Below, piece by piece: positions 28,165 to 36,808 of a DNA stretch of 64,000 nucleotides. Within the stretch, counting starts at the first letter, position 1; each line of letters begins with the position of its first letter. The notes under the pieces were generated by a model. The model was not told the origin of the DNA and did no database searches. It was given only the letters and a program-made list of their open reading frames with translations. The position numbers and the translations under genes are program-made. The DNA lies in NCBI RefSeq assembly GCF_009905215.1, contig NZ_CP047593.1, positions 124,001 to 188,000 of the forward strand, written 5' to 3'. The DNA is from Tichowtungia aerotolerans. GTDB lineage: Bacteria > Verrucomicrobiota > Kiritimatiellia > Kiritimatiellales > Tichowtungiaceae.

Positions 28165-29664
28165 TCAGCGGGATCGACCGCTATCCCGATATTTATTCAA
28201 TATTTCCTGCATTCGGCTCACCTTTTCTGGAAACTCAGCAATCAGGTTGTTCTGTTCGGCCGGATCGTCTTCGAGATTGTACAGTGCCGGCTGAGCTTCG
28301 CTCTGAAAGGCATTGCGACTTCCGTCTTTTTGCGGAAGTGAGTCGGGAAATTTTCCTTCGATATATTTCCAGAAACCATCGCGAAGAGAGAGAATTCCGG
28401 CGACATTATTGCAAACCATTGGTTTGCGCACAGACTGAGCCCGACCAAGAAGTATCGGAAGAAAACTGATACTGTCCGGAGCTTCTCCTTTAGCCAATGG
28501 ACGATGGCCCAACATCTCGGAAAAGGTGGCATACAAATCGACCAAATTCACCATATGGTCGCTGATGGAGCCCGCCTCAACCCTGCCCGGCCATCGAACA
28601 ATCATCGGAATGCGCAACCCGCCTTCATAAATGGTGTGTTTATCACCGCGCTGCGGACCGTTCGCCAGAAGCCCGGCGCCCCGGGCCTGAATCTCCGGCT
28701 TGTCCTTATCACCCGGCAAATCACCGCCGTTATCAGCAGTAAAAATGATCAAGGTATCATCACGAATTCCTTCGTAAGCCAGCGTGTCAATCAACCGGCC
28801 GACCGACCAGTCCAGATCATGGATAAAGGCTCCATACGCCCCACATCCGCTGGTCCCGCGCATCGTTTTCGAAGGAACAATCGGATGATGCACCGCGGGG
28901 GGAGCAAAATAGAGAAAGAACGGACGAGCCGACTCCTTGCGACATTCCGAACGAATCCATTCAATCGCACGGTCCGTAACAGTTCCCATTGCCTCCTCCC
29001 GGCTTCTCTGAGGCGCATCGAATCCGGTGTACGGACCTCCATAGAACGATTTTCCGTAGGGACTGATTTTCGAGGATCTCAGCCCATAAACTCCGTTGTT
29101 TTCAATCCAGCCCCGATGCCCGTCATCCAGGTTCTGCGGAATTCCAAAGTGATAATCAAATCCAACATCGTTCGGTCCCGGATACAGCGGCTTTGTAAAA
29201 TCAACATGATCCTGCCCCTCATCCGGCGTTCCATATCCCAGATGCCATTTCCCGATACTCGCAGTCCGGTATCCTTTGAACTGCAGTAACGAGGCAATCG
29301 TCGACTGACCGGCGTCAAAAGAGGCCGGCTCAAACGGATCATGGACGCCATATGGGAACGGGCCGCGCCATGCATAACGACCGGTCAACAACGCATAGCG
29401 TGTCGGGGAGCATACCGAGGCCGGCGCATTGGCATTTGAAAACCGCATCCCCTCTTCAGTCAACCGATTCAGGTTTGGAGTCCGCACAAGATCAGACGGT
29501 GCCCCGTACGCGTTAATACTGCCTACACCGAAATCGTCTGCCACAATCAAAAGAATATTAGGAAAACTAATTACTTCATCAGCGAACGATAAATGCGACA
29601 TCAACACGCCTGCCAGAATCCCTCCCGCAAAATATCCACCTGCATTTAGTTGTCGTTTATACAT
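28165..29664 (-). CDS. Secreted S1-family arylsulfatase (CSPTR type)
   Basis: A 499-residue arylsulfatase with a signal peptide (about 1-29). PNILLIVADDFGVGS gives the metal-binding Asp pair. Cys85 in CSPTRYALLTGRYAWR is the formylglycine site. IGKWHLGYG, APPAVHHP and FTADNGGDLPGDKDKP complete the active-site outline, which resembles the arylsulfatase A group. It is exported and should desulfate a glycan or aryl sulfate ester. The gene begins 14 bp after the modular sulfatase at 29679-31838 and ends 21 bp before the metallophosphoesterase, so it is very probably co-transcribed with both. AGGAGA is upstream of ATG 29664 at a rather long ten-base spacing. Confidence 0.92.
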   Translation of the reverse strand: MYKRQLNAGGYFAGGILAGVLMSHLSFADEVISFPNILLIVADDFGVGSINAYGAPSDLVRTPNLNRLTEEGMRFSNANAPASVCSPTRYALLTGRYAWRGPFPYGVHDPFEPASFDAGQSTIASLLQFKGYRTASIGKWHLGYGTPDEGQDHVDFTKPLYPGPNDVGFDYHFGIPQNLDDGHRGWIENNGVYGLRSSKISPYGKSFYGGPYTGFDAPQRSREEAMGTVTDRAIEWIRSECRKESARPFFLYFAPPAVHHPIVPSKTMRGTSGCGAYGAFIHDLDWSVGRLIDTLAYEGIRDDTLIIFTADNGGDLPGDKDKPEIQARGAGLLANGPQRGDKHTIYEGGLRIPMIVRWPGRVEAGSISDHMVNLVDLYATFSEMLGHRPLAKGEAPDSISFLPILLGRAQSVRKPMVCNNVAGILSLRDGFWKYIEGKFPDSLPQKDGSRNAFQSEAQPALYNLEDDPAEQNNLIAEFPEKVSRMQEILNKYRDSGRSR

Positions 29665-29678
29665 GTGCTGAAAATCTC

Positions 29679-31838
29679 CTAATGAACAGTCACCTGAACA
29701 TGATCAATCCGGATCGTCTCCTCCTGCAGGGTCCCGCCGTTTTTAGGCCGGAAGCCGATATAGAGCAACGGACTCTCTCCGTTTGGCAGTCGGTATTCTT
29801 CAGTAACGTCAAATGTGTAACTGTATGATGTCCAGTCCGAGGCAAGGGAAAAGCTTTCTCCAGCAAACTGCGCCCCGACATCCCGACTGCCGTCTTGGGC
29901 ACGAATCGATACATTCAGCGAATTGTCCGGACCGGACACCCATTTCGCATCAAATGAAACCGTATAGGTTTTCCCGACGGAAAGGACAAATGCTCCGGCG
30001 CCGGTTGTCGTCACATCAACACCGGTGTCTCCGAGCCCACTTCCGCTCAGAGTGGAGATAATTTCAATGTAATTGTTCCCATCACTGGCGCCGGAAGGGT
30101 CTGTCACCAAACGGATACTGTTTTGACCGGTGGTATCAAATGCGCGCCATCCCGGCGCCTCATCAACAGACGGACCCGGCGGGACCAGCTGCCTGGAGGA
30201 ACGGCCTTCAAAACTTCCGTTGACCAGCTGCGCCGACGAAATGGCAGCCGGAGGTATGGACGGGTTCTGGTCATGGAATTCTTTCCGGGCGCTCTTCACC
30301 ACCGAATATGCCTCTGCGCCAACCCGGTTCGCCCATTCCTTCCAGTCCGCACGAAGCCCCGCTGCAATTTCGCGTCCCTGCGGTGTATCAATCAGATTGT
30401 TCAGTTCCGTTCCATCGTTCTCCAGGTCAAATAGGAACTCTTCCGAGACTCCTGTTTTTGTATCGTAAGACTGATAGTATTTCCACTTGTTGTCCTGGAT
30501 GACGGCCTTCTGTCCGTACAGCTCCCAGAACAGTTTCCGATGGGTTACCGTGAAACTGTCATGGTCTTTCAACAACGGCATCAAACTGACTCCTTCCAGC
30601 GGATGCAGCGTACGCTCCTTGAACTGTTCAGGATATTTGACTCCGGCGGCGTCCAGCACTGTCGGCATAATATCCAGAACGTCGGCCTTTGCTGAAACGA
30701 TGCGGCGAGCGCTGATATCATCCGGCCACTGGACAATACAGTGAGAAGCCACTCCGCCTTCGGTCAAATCGCCTTTACTTCCGCGAAACGGAGCGTTCCA
30801 GATGTTGTTCAGATCATGCGCCAATGCACTGCCGTTATCGCTGAAGAAAAACACCAGCGTATTACCGGTCTGCCCCAGCCTGTCCAGTGCCGCCATGACC
30901 TTGCCGACATTCCGGTCTGCGGAAACAATCGCGCCCGCTTTGATTGCAGCAATTTCCCGCAGATTCTGTGCCCGTTCTTCCGGCATGTTGTCATAATAGG
31001 CATCATCAAATTCAAATCCGTTGGCGCCCCACTCCTCGGGAATGATTCCGTTTGCTTTGAGCTTTTCCACACGATCCGTCATGACCGACGGCCATAATTC
31101 CTTTGCATACCCCGGCAGGTATGGCCGATAATCTTCATCCAGCGCCTGCCGCGGATTGTGCGGCGCCTTGAATGCCAAATGTAAAAAGAACGGTTTTTCC
31201 TCGGCGACAGCATCCTCAATCCATTCGACCGCCTTATCCCCAAAAGCATCTTCCGAATACCAGTTCGGGTCATTGCCCGGCGGCTCAGCCGGCTCAAAAC
31301 CGTCCCAATACTGCTGCGGCTCAAAGTAGTCGGCGGAAGGGCCGAGCAGCCCGTAAAAATTATCGAATCCTCTTCGCATCGGGTGGGAATTAAAACCTGC
31401 AGAAAACTCCGGTTCACCGCCCAGATGCCACTTACCGCTCAACAGGGTTTCATAACCGGCATTGCCGAGCAGTTCCGCGATAGTCGCATTGTTTGTATGT
31501 TTCAAATATCCGGCATATCCCGGCAGGTCCGAGGCATACCCTTCTCCACACAGGTCTCCGACGCCAACACTATGGGGATAAAGCCCCGTCAGCAAAGAGG
31601 CCCGGGTGGGACTGCAACGGGCATTATTATAAAACGTACGGAAAACAACCCCGCGTTCAGCCAACTGATCAATATGCGGCGTTTGGATCTCACTGCCGTA
31701 CAGACTGATGTCGGAATACCCGGCATCATCGGTCATAAAAATAATAATATTGGGCCGTCCGGGTTCTTCCGCCAGCAGGTTCTGCCGCAGGCAGCAGCAA
31801 ATAGAAAACAGATACAGAAAAATACGGATGCGGCTCAT
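29679..31838 (-). CDS. Secreted S1-family sulfatase fused to a C-terminal binding module
   Basis: A 719-residue protein with a signal peptide (about 1-23), a sulfatase domain (about 28-520) and one copy of the locus-wide module (about 540-719). RPNIIIFMTDDAGYSD holds the metal ligands, and Cys75 in CSPTRASLLTGLYPHS is the formylglycine site. SGKWHLGG, FKAPHNP and FSDNGSALAHDL mark further active-site elements. Most sulfatases end after about 500 residues, so the module is an added targeting or substrate-binding part. It lies at the far end here, whereas in the neighbouring esterase and glycosidase it is N-terminal. A strong terminator separates this gene from the triple-module gene upstream, so it may have its own promoter within 31839-31897. 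Confidence 0.9.
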   Translation of the reverse strand: MSRIRIFLYLFSICCCLRQNLLAEEPGRPNIIIFMTDDAGYSDISLYGSEIQTPHIDQLAERGVVFRTFYNNARCSPTRASLLTGLYPHSVGVGDLCGEGYASDLPGYAGYLKHTNNATIAELLGNAGYETLLSGKWHLGGEPEFSAGFNSHPMRRGFDNFYGLLGPSADYFEPQQYWDGFEPAEPPGNDPNWYSEDAFGDKAVEWIEDAVAEEKPFFLHLAFKAPHNPRQALDEDYRPYLPGYAKELWPSVMTDRVEKLKANGIIPEEWGANGFEFDDAYYDNMPEERAQNLREIAAIKAGAIVSADRNVGKVMAALDRLGQTGNTLVFFFSDNGSALAHDLNNIWNAPFRGSKGDLTEGGVASHCIVQWPDDISARRIVSAKADVLDIMPTVLDAAGVKYPEQFKERTLHPLEGVSLMPLLKDHDSFTVTHRKLFWELYGQKAVIQDNKWKYYQSYDTKTGVSEEFLFDLENDGTELNNLIDTPQGREIAAGLRADWKEWANRVGAEAYSVVKSARKEFHDQNPSIPPAAISSAQLVNGSFEGRSSRQLVPPGPSVDEAPGWRAFDTTGQNSIRLVTDPSGASDGNNYIEIISTLSGSGLGDTGVDVTTTGAGAFVLSVGKTYTVSFDAKWVSGPDNSLNVSIRAQDGSRDVGAQFAGESFSLASDWTSYSYTFDVTEEYRLPNGESPLLYIGFRPKNGGTLQEETIRIDHVQVTVH
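29682..30230 (-). repeat. Module copy C (C-terminus of the modular sulfatase)
   Basis: Coding repeat of about 180 residues with LVNGSFEGR, APGWRAFDTTGQNSIRL, GLGDTGVDVTTTGAG, YTVSFDAKWVSG, LYIGFRPKNGG and IRIDHV. It ends the protein; its presence at a C-terminus shows the unit is portable. Confidence 0.85.
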
Positions 31839-31897
31839 GAAACACCTGCCTTTGGAAAGTTATCGAGCGTCTCGCTCTACGCGATAAATTTTGATAC

Positions 31898-31937
31898 AAA
31901 AAGCTCCGGAGAGATTTCAATTCGGTCTCTCCGGAGC
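31898..31937 (-). terminator. Rho-independent terminator after the triple-module gene
   Basis: On the minus strand a perfect 12-bp stem, GCTCCGGAGAGA pairing with TCTCTCCGGAGC (31926-31937 and 31903-31914), encloses an 11-base loop and is followed by TTTTTG. It lies 15 bp after the stop of the triple-module gene, so that gene is probably transcribed largely on its own. Confidence 0.9.
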
Positions 31938-31951
31938 GTAACAATCCCGAA

Positions 31952-34057
31952 CTACTCGGTCTTTTGAACTTTCAACTGCATAAAGGCCTGTTGGACATCC
32001 GTCAGAATACCGTTTGTCACCAGATTAAAGTCCGCATCATACTCGCCGGAACCAATGACAGACGTGGCATTCGTCAACAGAGCCGAATCCAGTTCCAATC
32101 CCGAAAACACGCTGTAATCCAGACCGAGCTGTTCATACTCCTTGTGCTGCTTATAGATATAATAGATCCACTCGCCATCCATTACGGAAGAAGGCTTAAC
32201 GGAAGAGGCATCTGAAGCGGATGGATCTCCCCCAAGCGCATATTCAAGAAGGTTGTTCATTCCGTCCGCATCCGGATCATCCGTGTAATTGGTTGATATG
32301 CCCAAGGTCGGATATGACTCAATCCATCCGGTATAGGTGTACGCCAGATCGAGCAGTCGTACATTATCGATATAGATAATCTCATCCTGTAGATACACGC
32401 CGTCTTTGGGACGGAACCCGGCATAAAACGTGATACCGTTGACTCCATTGGATGGCAGCAGGGTTGGCGTAAATTCATACGAATAAGTGGTCCATTCTGA
32501 GGCGAGCGTAATGTTTTCACTGACTAACTGGTCTTCGAAAACCGGACCTCCGGTTCCCTCTTCAAAGGTTTTCACCTGAAAATTCAGCGAGTTATCCGAT
32601 CCGGACACCCATTTGGCATCAAATAGAACCCGGTATGTAACCCCTGTGGAAAGCATGCATTTCCCGGCACCGTTCATCGTAACATCGAATCCGGTATCGC
32701 TGTTGACACCACTCAGAACCGATGTGATTTTCACGTAATGGGCACCGTCCGTTGCCTCGGCTGGATCATTGACCAGTTCAATGCTGTTGCTGCCCGACAC
32801 ATCAAATGCCCGCCAGCCGGTCACCTCATCATTTGAAGGCAGAGAAAGATCGCCGACCGGTCCCTCTTCGAAGCTGCCGTTGACAAGACGTCTGGGCTTT
32901 GGAAGCTCTGAAACCGTCAGGTTATCAATGCAAACCGTCTCATCCAGTAAAAACCCGCCTGCTTTGGTCCGAAGTCCAATGTAAAAATTAGGATCTGTTC
33001 CATTCGATTCAAACAGAGTCGGTCTGATTTCGTAGGAATAAGTTGTCCAATCGGCTGTGAGCGTAATGACCTCTCCCACCAGATTATTCTCTAGGATGGA
33101 CGTACCCTCAAAAGTCTTAACCTGAACCTCAAGGCGATTATCGGTTCCCGCAATCACCTTGGCATCAAACGAAACCGTATAGCTGGCTCCCGGCGAAAGC
33201 CGAAACGCATTGACGCCCGGGTTTACCTGATAAATGTCCAATGCAGCATCTGCAGATCCGCTTGCTCCTGCTGTGGAAATAATCTTCACATAATTACTGC
33301 CCTCGGTGGCTCCTGCAGGATCATTCACCAGTTCATATGAAACCGAGCTTTTTGTAGTATCAAACATACGCCAGCCCGGAATTCCGTTATCAATATTCGG
33401 CAGTCCCGCCGCCGGATAAAGCCCAACGGTCCCGCTTTCAAAACCTCCGTTCCCAAGCTCGTTAGGCACCTCGGTTACAGAAACATTATCAATACAAATA
33501 GTCTCATTAAGCAGAGTGGCGCCTTTCGGCCGAAAGCCAATATACAGATTGCCTTCGCCCCCTCCCGCTTCAAAGAGAGTCGGTGCAATTTCATAAGAAT
33601 AGGTTGTCCACTCTTCTGAAAGCGAAAGCCCTGTGGTAATAAACTGTTCCAGAATAGAGCCGCCATCATATGTTCGGATTGTCAGAGCCAGATTATTGGC
33701 GGTGCCAGATACCCGCTTGGCATCAAATGAAACCCTGTAAGTAACCCCGGGAGAAAGAGAAACTCCGCCGGCACCGGTATGTGTAATATCAATAGCGGCA
33801 TCACCGGACGCCGCACCGACCGAAACAATCTTCATATAATTGTCCCCATCCGTTGCCTCTGAAGGATCATTAATCAGTTCAAACGTGACAGTACTCCCCG
33901 TAGTATCAAACGCACGCCAGCCGGTTACCTGATCCACTGCAGGCAACGGACTGAGAATACCGATCGGTCCTGTCTCAAAGCTTCCATTAACGACTACGTT
34001 CGCACTGACCACCCCAGCCAGCAGAATACCTAACAATACGGATACAATTTTCCTCAC
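31952..34057 (-). CDS. Exported non-catalytic protein with three tandem binding modules and a PVC-type C-terminal tail
   Basis: A 701-residue protein without any enzyme domain. A signal peptide ends near residue 19 (GVVSA). Three copies of the locus-wide module follow at about 20-195, 200-380 and 388-575, each with GWRxFDT, YxVSFDAK, EWTTYSYE or DWTTYSYE, GFRPK or GLRTK, and ICIDN-type landmarks. The C-terminal part (DDPDADGMNNLLEYALGGDP) is an acidic, probably Ca-binding tail common in PVC secreted proteins. Binding to a glycan, the cell surface or partner proteins is the natural guess. Translation starts at GTG 34057, preceded by AAGGAGG at a six-base spacing; the longer frame from 34105 is less likely. 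It faces the GntR/LacI regulator gene across a 311-bp promoter region and precedes the enzyme genes. Confidence 0.85.
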   Translation of the reverse strand: MRKIVSVLLGILLAGVVSANVVVNGSFETGPIGILSPLPAVDQVTGWRAFDTTGSTVTFELINDPSEATDGDNYMKIVSVGAASGDAAIDITHTGAGGVSLSPGVTYRVSFDAKRVSGTANNLALTIRTYDGGSILEQFITTGLSLSEEWTTYSYEIAPTLFEAGGGEGNLYIGFRPKGATLLNETICIDNVSVTEVPNELGNGGFESGTVGLYPAAGLPNIDNGIPGWRMFDTTKSSVSYELVNDPAGATEGSNYVKIISTAGASGSADAALDIYQVNPGVNAFRLSPGASYTVSFDAKVIAGTDNRLEVQVKTFEGTSILENNLVGEVITLTADWTTYSYEIRPTLFESNGTDPNFYIGLRTKAGGFLLDETVCIDNLTVSELPKPRRLVNGSFEEGPVGDLSLPSNDEVTGWRAFDVSGSNSIELVNDPAEATDGAHYVKITSVLSGVNSDTGFDVTMNGAGKCMLSTGVTYRVLFDAKWVSGSDNSLNFQVKTFEEGTGGPVFEDQLVSENITLASEWTTYSYEFTPTLLPSNGVNGITFYAGFRPKDGVYLQDEIIYIDNVRLLDLAYTYTGWIESYPTLGISTNYTDDPDADGMNNLLEYALGGDPSASDASSVKPSSVMDGEWIYYIYKQHKEYEQLGLDYSVFSGLELDSALLTNATSVIGSGEYDADFNLVTNGILTDVQQAFMQLKVQKTE
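32335..32895 (-). repeat. Module copy F (third in the stand-alone protein)
   Basis: Coding repeat with LVNGSFEEGPVGDLSLPS, VTGWRAFDVSGSNSIEL, TGFDVTMNGAG, YRVLFDAKWVSG, FYAGFRPKDG and IYIDNVRL. It resembles copy B more than it does its two tandem neighbours. Confidence 0.85.
32925..33460 (-). repeat. Module copy E (second in the stand-alone protein)
   Basis: Coding repeat with LGNGGFESGTVG, IPGWRMFDTTKSS, AALDIYQVNPG, YTVSFDAKVIAG, FYIGLRTKAGG and VCIDNLTV. Confidence 0.85.
33472..34003 (-). repeat. Module copy D (first in the stand-alone protein)
   Basis: Coding repeat with VVNGSFETGPIG, VTGWRAFDTTGS, AAIDITHTGAGG, YRVSFDAKRVSG, LYIGFRPKGA and ICIDNVSV. Confidence 0.85.
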
Positions 34058-34368
34058 TTCGACCCTCCTTGTTAATTGATCATTCGCGCTCTTCTGAATG
34101 TTCACCTCGATACCCCTGACAGCGCGCCAACGATACCCTTTCAGGTTTACTTCAATATTTTTTATACCAAAAACTGTACATCGTCAACCCGTAATCGATG
34201 AAAACAGCCAAACACACCAAAAAAAAGCAGATACCGCTATAGTCCAAAATCAAATGCATCTCTCAAATTTTTGAAATTTGGGTCAAAAACGGCATCTCAT
34301 AGGCCAGGAACAGGCTTAAAAATTTTTTTTAGGCTGGACACGGAATATCCTTCGTAGAAAATAATCCC
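34058..34368. other. 311-bp divergent promoter region, AT-rich
   Basis: No gene is visible. The region is clearly richer in A and T than its surroundings and separates the triple-module gene (leftward) from the GntR/LacI regulator (rightward). It holds a 17-bp palindrome, listed separately, and several A/T tracts. Promoters for both genes presumably lie here, but I cannot place them firmly. Confidence 0.6.
34264..34280. promoter_or_regulatory. Palindrome CAAATTT-N3-AAATTTG upstream of the GntR/LacI regulator
   Basis: A perfect inverted repeat with 7-bp arms (34264-34270 and 34274-34280) lies 89 bp before the regulator's start and about 210 bp before the triple-module gene. The position fits an operator used for autoregulation and for control of the module and sulfatase run. 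Because the motif is AT-rich, chance formation is possible. Confidence 0.4.
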
Positions 34369-35430
34369 ATGCAAAAATTTGAACGCTTGGCAGCGACAAT
34401 CGAGAAGCAAATCGAAAAGGGAGACTTTTCTCTTTCCGGGTTACCCAGCGAACGCATTCTGGCGGAAAAGCTGGGAGCCAACCGACTGACCATTCGCAAA
34501 GCCCTCTCCCTGCTGGAACAAAAAAAAATGATCAGCCGGGCAGATAACGGCCGTTATGAAATAACCCCCCAAACGGTCGGCTCATCTCAAAACGTACGGG
34601 TCGCAATTCTCACCCCACCCGCTTTTTCATCAGGTAACATTCGAATCTGGTACGAAGAACTCTTTCGCTGTGCAGAACAACACAGCGTTCTGTTTCGCCC
34701 CTTCCTGTTCGTCCACTGGAACGATACCTCCATCAGCGATGTGTTCTCCAACTTCGACGGCGTATTCATTATTCCGTCAGAAGAAAAAATCCCGGAGGAA
34801 ACACTTCTGCAGTTTCTGGCCAAAGACGGTCTGGTGTTTCTGAACACCAATATGAGTCATCATCAGATTCTTTCGATCAATCTGTACCCTGCCATTTTCG
34901 TTCGTCAGCTGCTGGATCAGCTGAGCCAAATGGGGCATCAGAACATTGCCTGCCTGCACCTCCAGTCAGATATCAGTGATGTACTGAACAATCGAATCAG
35001 CCAGTGGGAGTACTGGAGCACCCTCAACGAGAATACGGCTCCGTTCATTAAAGCAAACATCAATCCGTTTAACGAAGGGTACACATTTCTTGACGAACAG
35101 ATTCAAAAGGGTGCCCTGAAAAACATTACCGCTGTTTTCTGCACAACCGTTCATGCAGCAATCGCTTTGATCCGCGCCTGCAAAAACAACGGCCTGGACC
35201 CCGAAAAAGATATCTCAATCTGCACAATCGATGATGAAGGTATCGGCATGCACTCCACCCCAAGCATTACCTGTTTTGAAAAGCCGGACATCCAGAAAAT
35301 CCTGCGCCCCGTGTTTAACTGGATTAAGGCAGGCGGCAATCTGGATACATGGAAAGGCCCGCTCCTGATTGAACCGGCAAATCTGAAAGTCTACCCCGGA
35401 GAAACCCTGCACCCACCCGTTAACAAGTGA
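34369..35430 (+). CDS. GntR-type transcriptional regulator with LacI-like sugar-binding domain
   Basis: A 353-residue regulator. The N-terminal winged helix-turn-helix (about 5-65: LPSERILAEKLGANRLTIRKALSLLEQKKMI) is of the GntR type. The rest (about 75-345) resembles periplasmic-binding-protein/LacI effector domains (NVRVAILTPP, SNFDGVFIIP, AVFCTTVHAAIALIRACKNNGLDPEKDISICTIDD). This AraR-like architecture usually senses a sugar and represses catabolic genes. It stands divergently next to the triple-module gene and the run of sulfatases, its most likely targets. ATG 34369 begins right before the DNA-binding domain, but no strong ribosome-binding site is visible. The effector is not known. Confidence 0.88.
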   Translation: MQKFERLAATIEKQIEKGDFSLSGLPSERILAEKLGANRLTIRKALSLLEQKKMISRADNGRYEITPQTVGSSQNVRVAILTPPAFSSGNIRIWYEELFRCAEQHSVLFRPFLFVHWNDTSISDVFSNFDGVFIIPSEEKIPEETLLQFLAKDGLVFLNTNMSHHQILSINLYPAIFVRQLLDQLSQMGHQNIACLHLQSDISDVLNNRISQWEYWSTLNENTAPFIKANINPFNEGYTFLDEQIQKGALKNITAVFCTTVHAAIALIRACKNNGLDPEKDISICTIDDEGIGMHSTPSITCFEKPDIQKILRPVFNWIKAGGNLDTWKGPLLIEPANLKVYPGETLHPPVNK

Positions 35431-35532
35431 CACCAATCCCCGACAAAAAACGTTTTCAGCCGGAACACATGTCAGCTTGTCGCTTGCGCGACACACGAAT
35501 ATCCACCTGCATGCTCAGAAACTGATCCGTGC

Positions 35533-36732
35533 CTAAACAGCTCGCCCGGTTCCTGACACCAATTCATCTGCGTAATGTGCCTTGGCGATATTGTCTGCCA
35601 AGATATCGATCTGGGCGAAGGTCCCCGCGTCCGGCAGTCCTTTTTGCAGAACTGTTCCCAGCACATCAACTTTGAGGTTGGGAATCAGCCCGGCAATCTG
35701 CTCAATCGCCTTGCTGCTCCATCCGTATGAGCCGACGATAGCGGCATATTTGAGCTTGGGCTTCAGCAGGTTGGCTAGATGCGATACATAATAGACCGCA
35801 GGGTGCGGCCCGACATGCACGGTCGGGGTGCCAACGATCAGTGTAGCGGCATCCACCAGCGCAATCGCCAGCTTGCCAATATCCACAACTGCCAGATCAA
35901 AGGCCTGGACGGAGACCCCTTTCGCGGTCAGCGCATCGATCAGATGTTTCACCATCATTTCAGTGGAGCCGTGCATGCTGATATACGGCAGCACCACTTC
36001 GTTTTTCATCTGCGGCGAAATCCAGTCTTTATACGCCTCAAGGATAAAATCCGGCTGGTCGTAAACGGGGCCATGGCTCGGGGCGATCATATCGAAATCA
36101 AGCTCCGAGAGCTTTTCGATATTTTTAGCGATGATCGCGCGGAACGGCATCATGATTTCGGCATAATAGCGCTTGGCCGCCTCATAAACCTTTGCCTGAT
36201 CAGTCACATACAGGTCGGTCGTCGCCAAATGAGACCCGAAAAAATCGCAGGAAAACAGGCATTGATCTTCCGGCACATAGGTGCACATGGTTTCCGGCCA
36301 GTGCACCCATGGTGTATAAATAAAGGTCAGTGTTTTGTTGCCAAGCGAAACGCTCTCACCATCGGCCACCACCCGGACGCGTTCCTCCGGAACATGCAGG
36401 TGCGAGATCAGCATGTCGCGGGCTTTTTCGCTGCACAGCAGTTTCGCAGATGGAAACCGTTTCAGCACATCGGGAAGCGCGCCGGCATGATCCTGTTCGG
36501 AATGCTGGGAGACCACATAATCAATGTTATCCACGCCTTGGAGCTGTTCCATCAGCTCGTCGCGCAGCGCGGGGTCGGCGCTGTCGACCAGCGCCGTAGC
36601 CGTCTCGCCTCGCACCAGATAGGCGTTATAGCTGGTTCCGTCAGGAAGAGGAATCAGAGAATCAAAAAGCCGACGTTCCCAGTGCACACAGCAGATGGCT
36701 TCGATTCCCTTTTTTATCTCTCTTGCATGCAT
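35533..36732 (-). CDS. Flavodiiron protein (FprA type), NO/O2 reductase
   Basis: A 399-residue cytoplasmic enzyme with a metallo-beta-lactamase-like di-iron domain (about 1-250) and a C-terminal flavodoxin domain (about 255-395). The di-iron ligands are visible: HSEQDHAG at residues 77-84, PWVHWPET, CDFFGSH and SHGP. The FMN-binding part includes SMHGSTEMM, TPTVHVGPHP and GSYGWSSKAIEQI. Such enzymes reduce NO to N2O or O2 to water using electrons from rubredoxin or a similar carrier, protecting anaerobes. It follows the RIC/hemerythrin gene by 76 bp on the same strand, so both are probably expressed from the FNR-type promoter upstream of that gene. AAGGA lies eight bases before ATG 36732. No rubredoxin gene is seen nearby. 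Confidence 0.93.
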   Translation of the reverse strand: MHAREIKKGIEAICCVHWERRLFDSLIPLPDGTSYNAYLVRGETATALVDSADPALRDELMEQLQGVDNIDYVVSQHSEQDHAGALPDVLKRFPSAKLLCSEKARDMLISHLHVPEERVRVVADGESVSLGNKTLTFIYTPWVHWPETMCTYVPEDQCLFSCDFFGSHLATTDLYVTDQAKVYEAAKRYYAEIMMPFRAIIAKNIEKLSELDFDMIAPSHGPVYDQPDFILEAYKDWISPQMKNEVVLPYISMHGSTEMMVKHLIDALTAKGVSVQAFDLAVVDIGKLAIALVDAATLIVGTPTVHVGPHPAVYYVSHLANLLKPKLKYAAIVGSYGWSSKAIEQIAGLIPNLKVDVLGTVLQKGLPDAGTFAQIDILADNIAKAHYADELVSGTGRAV

Positions 36733-36808
36733 AATCTGTTTCCTTTCTTTTTTCCGCTTCTTGCCGGCATTCTACTCAGCGTTTCCGGTTATGAACAGAT
36801 CCGTCTGA

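Noticed and set aside
35478-35493. Hairpin TGTCGC-TTGC-GCGACA between the convergent regulator and flavodiiron genes
   Set aside because: Only a 6-bp stem and no T tract on either strand; too weak to call a terminator.
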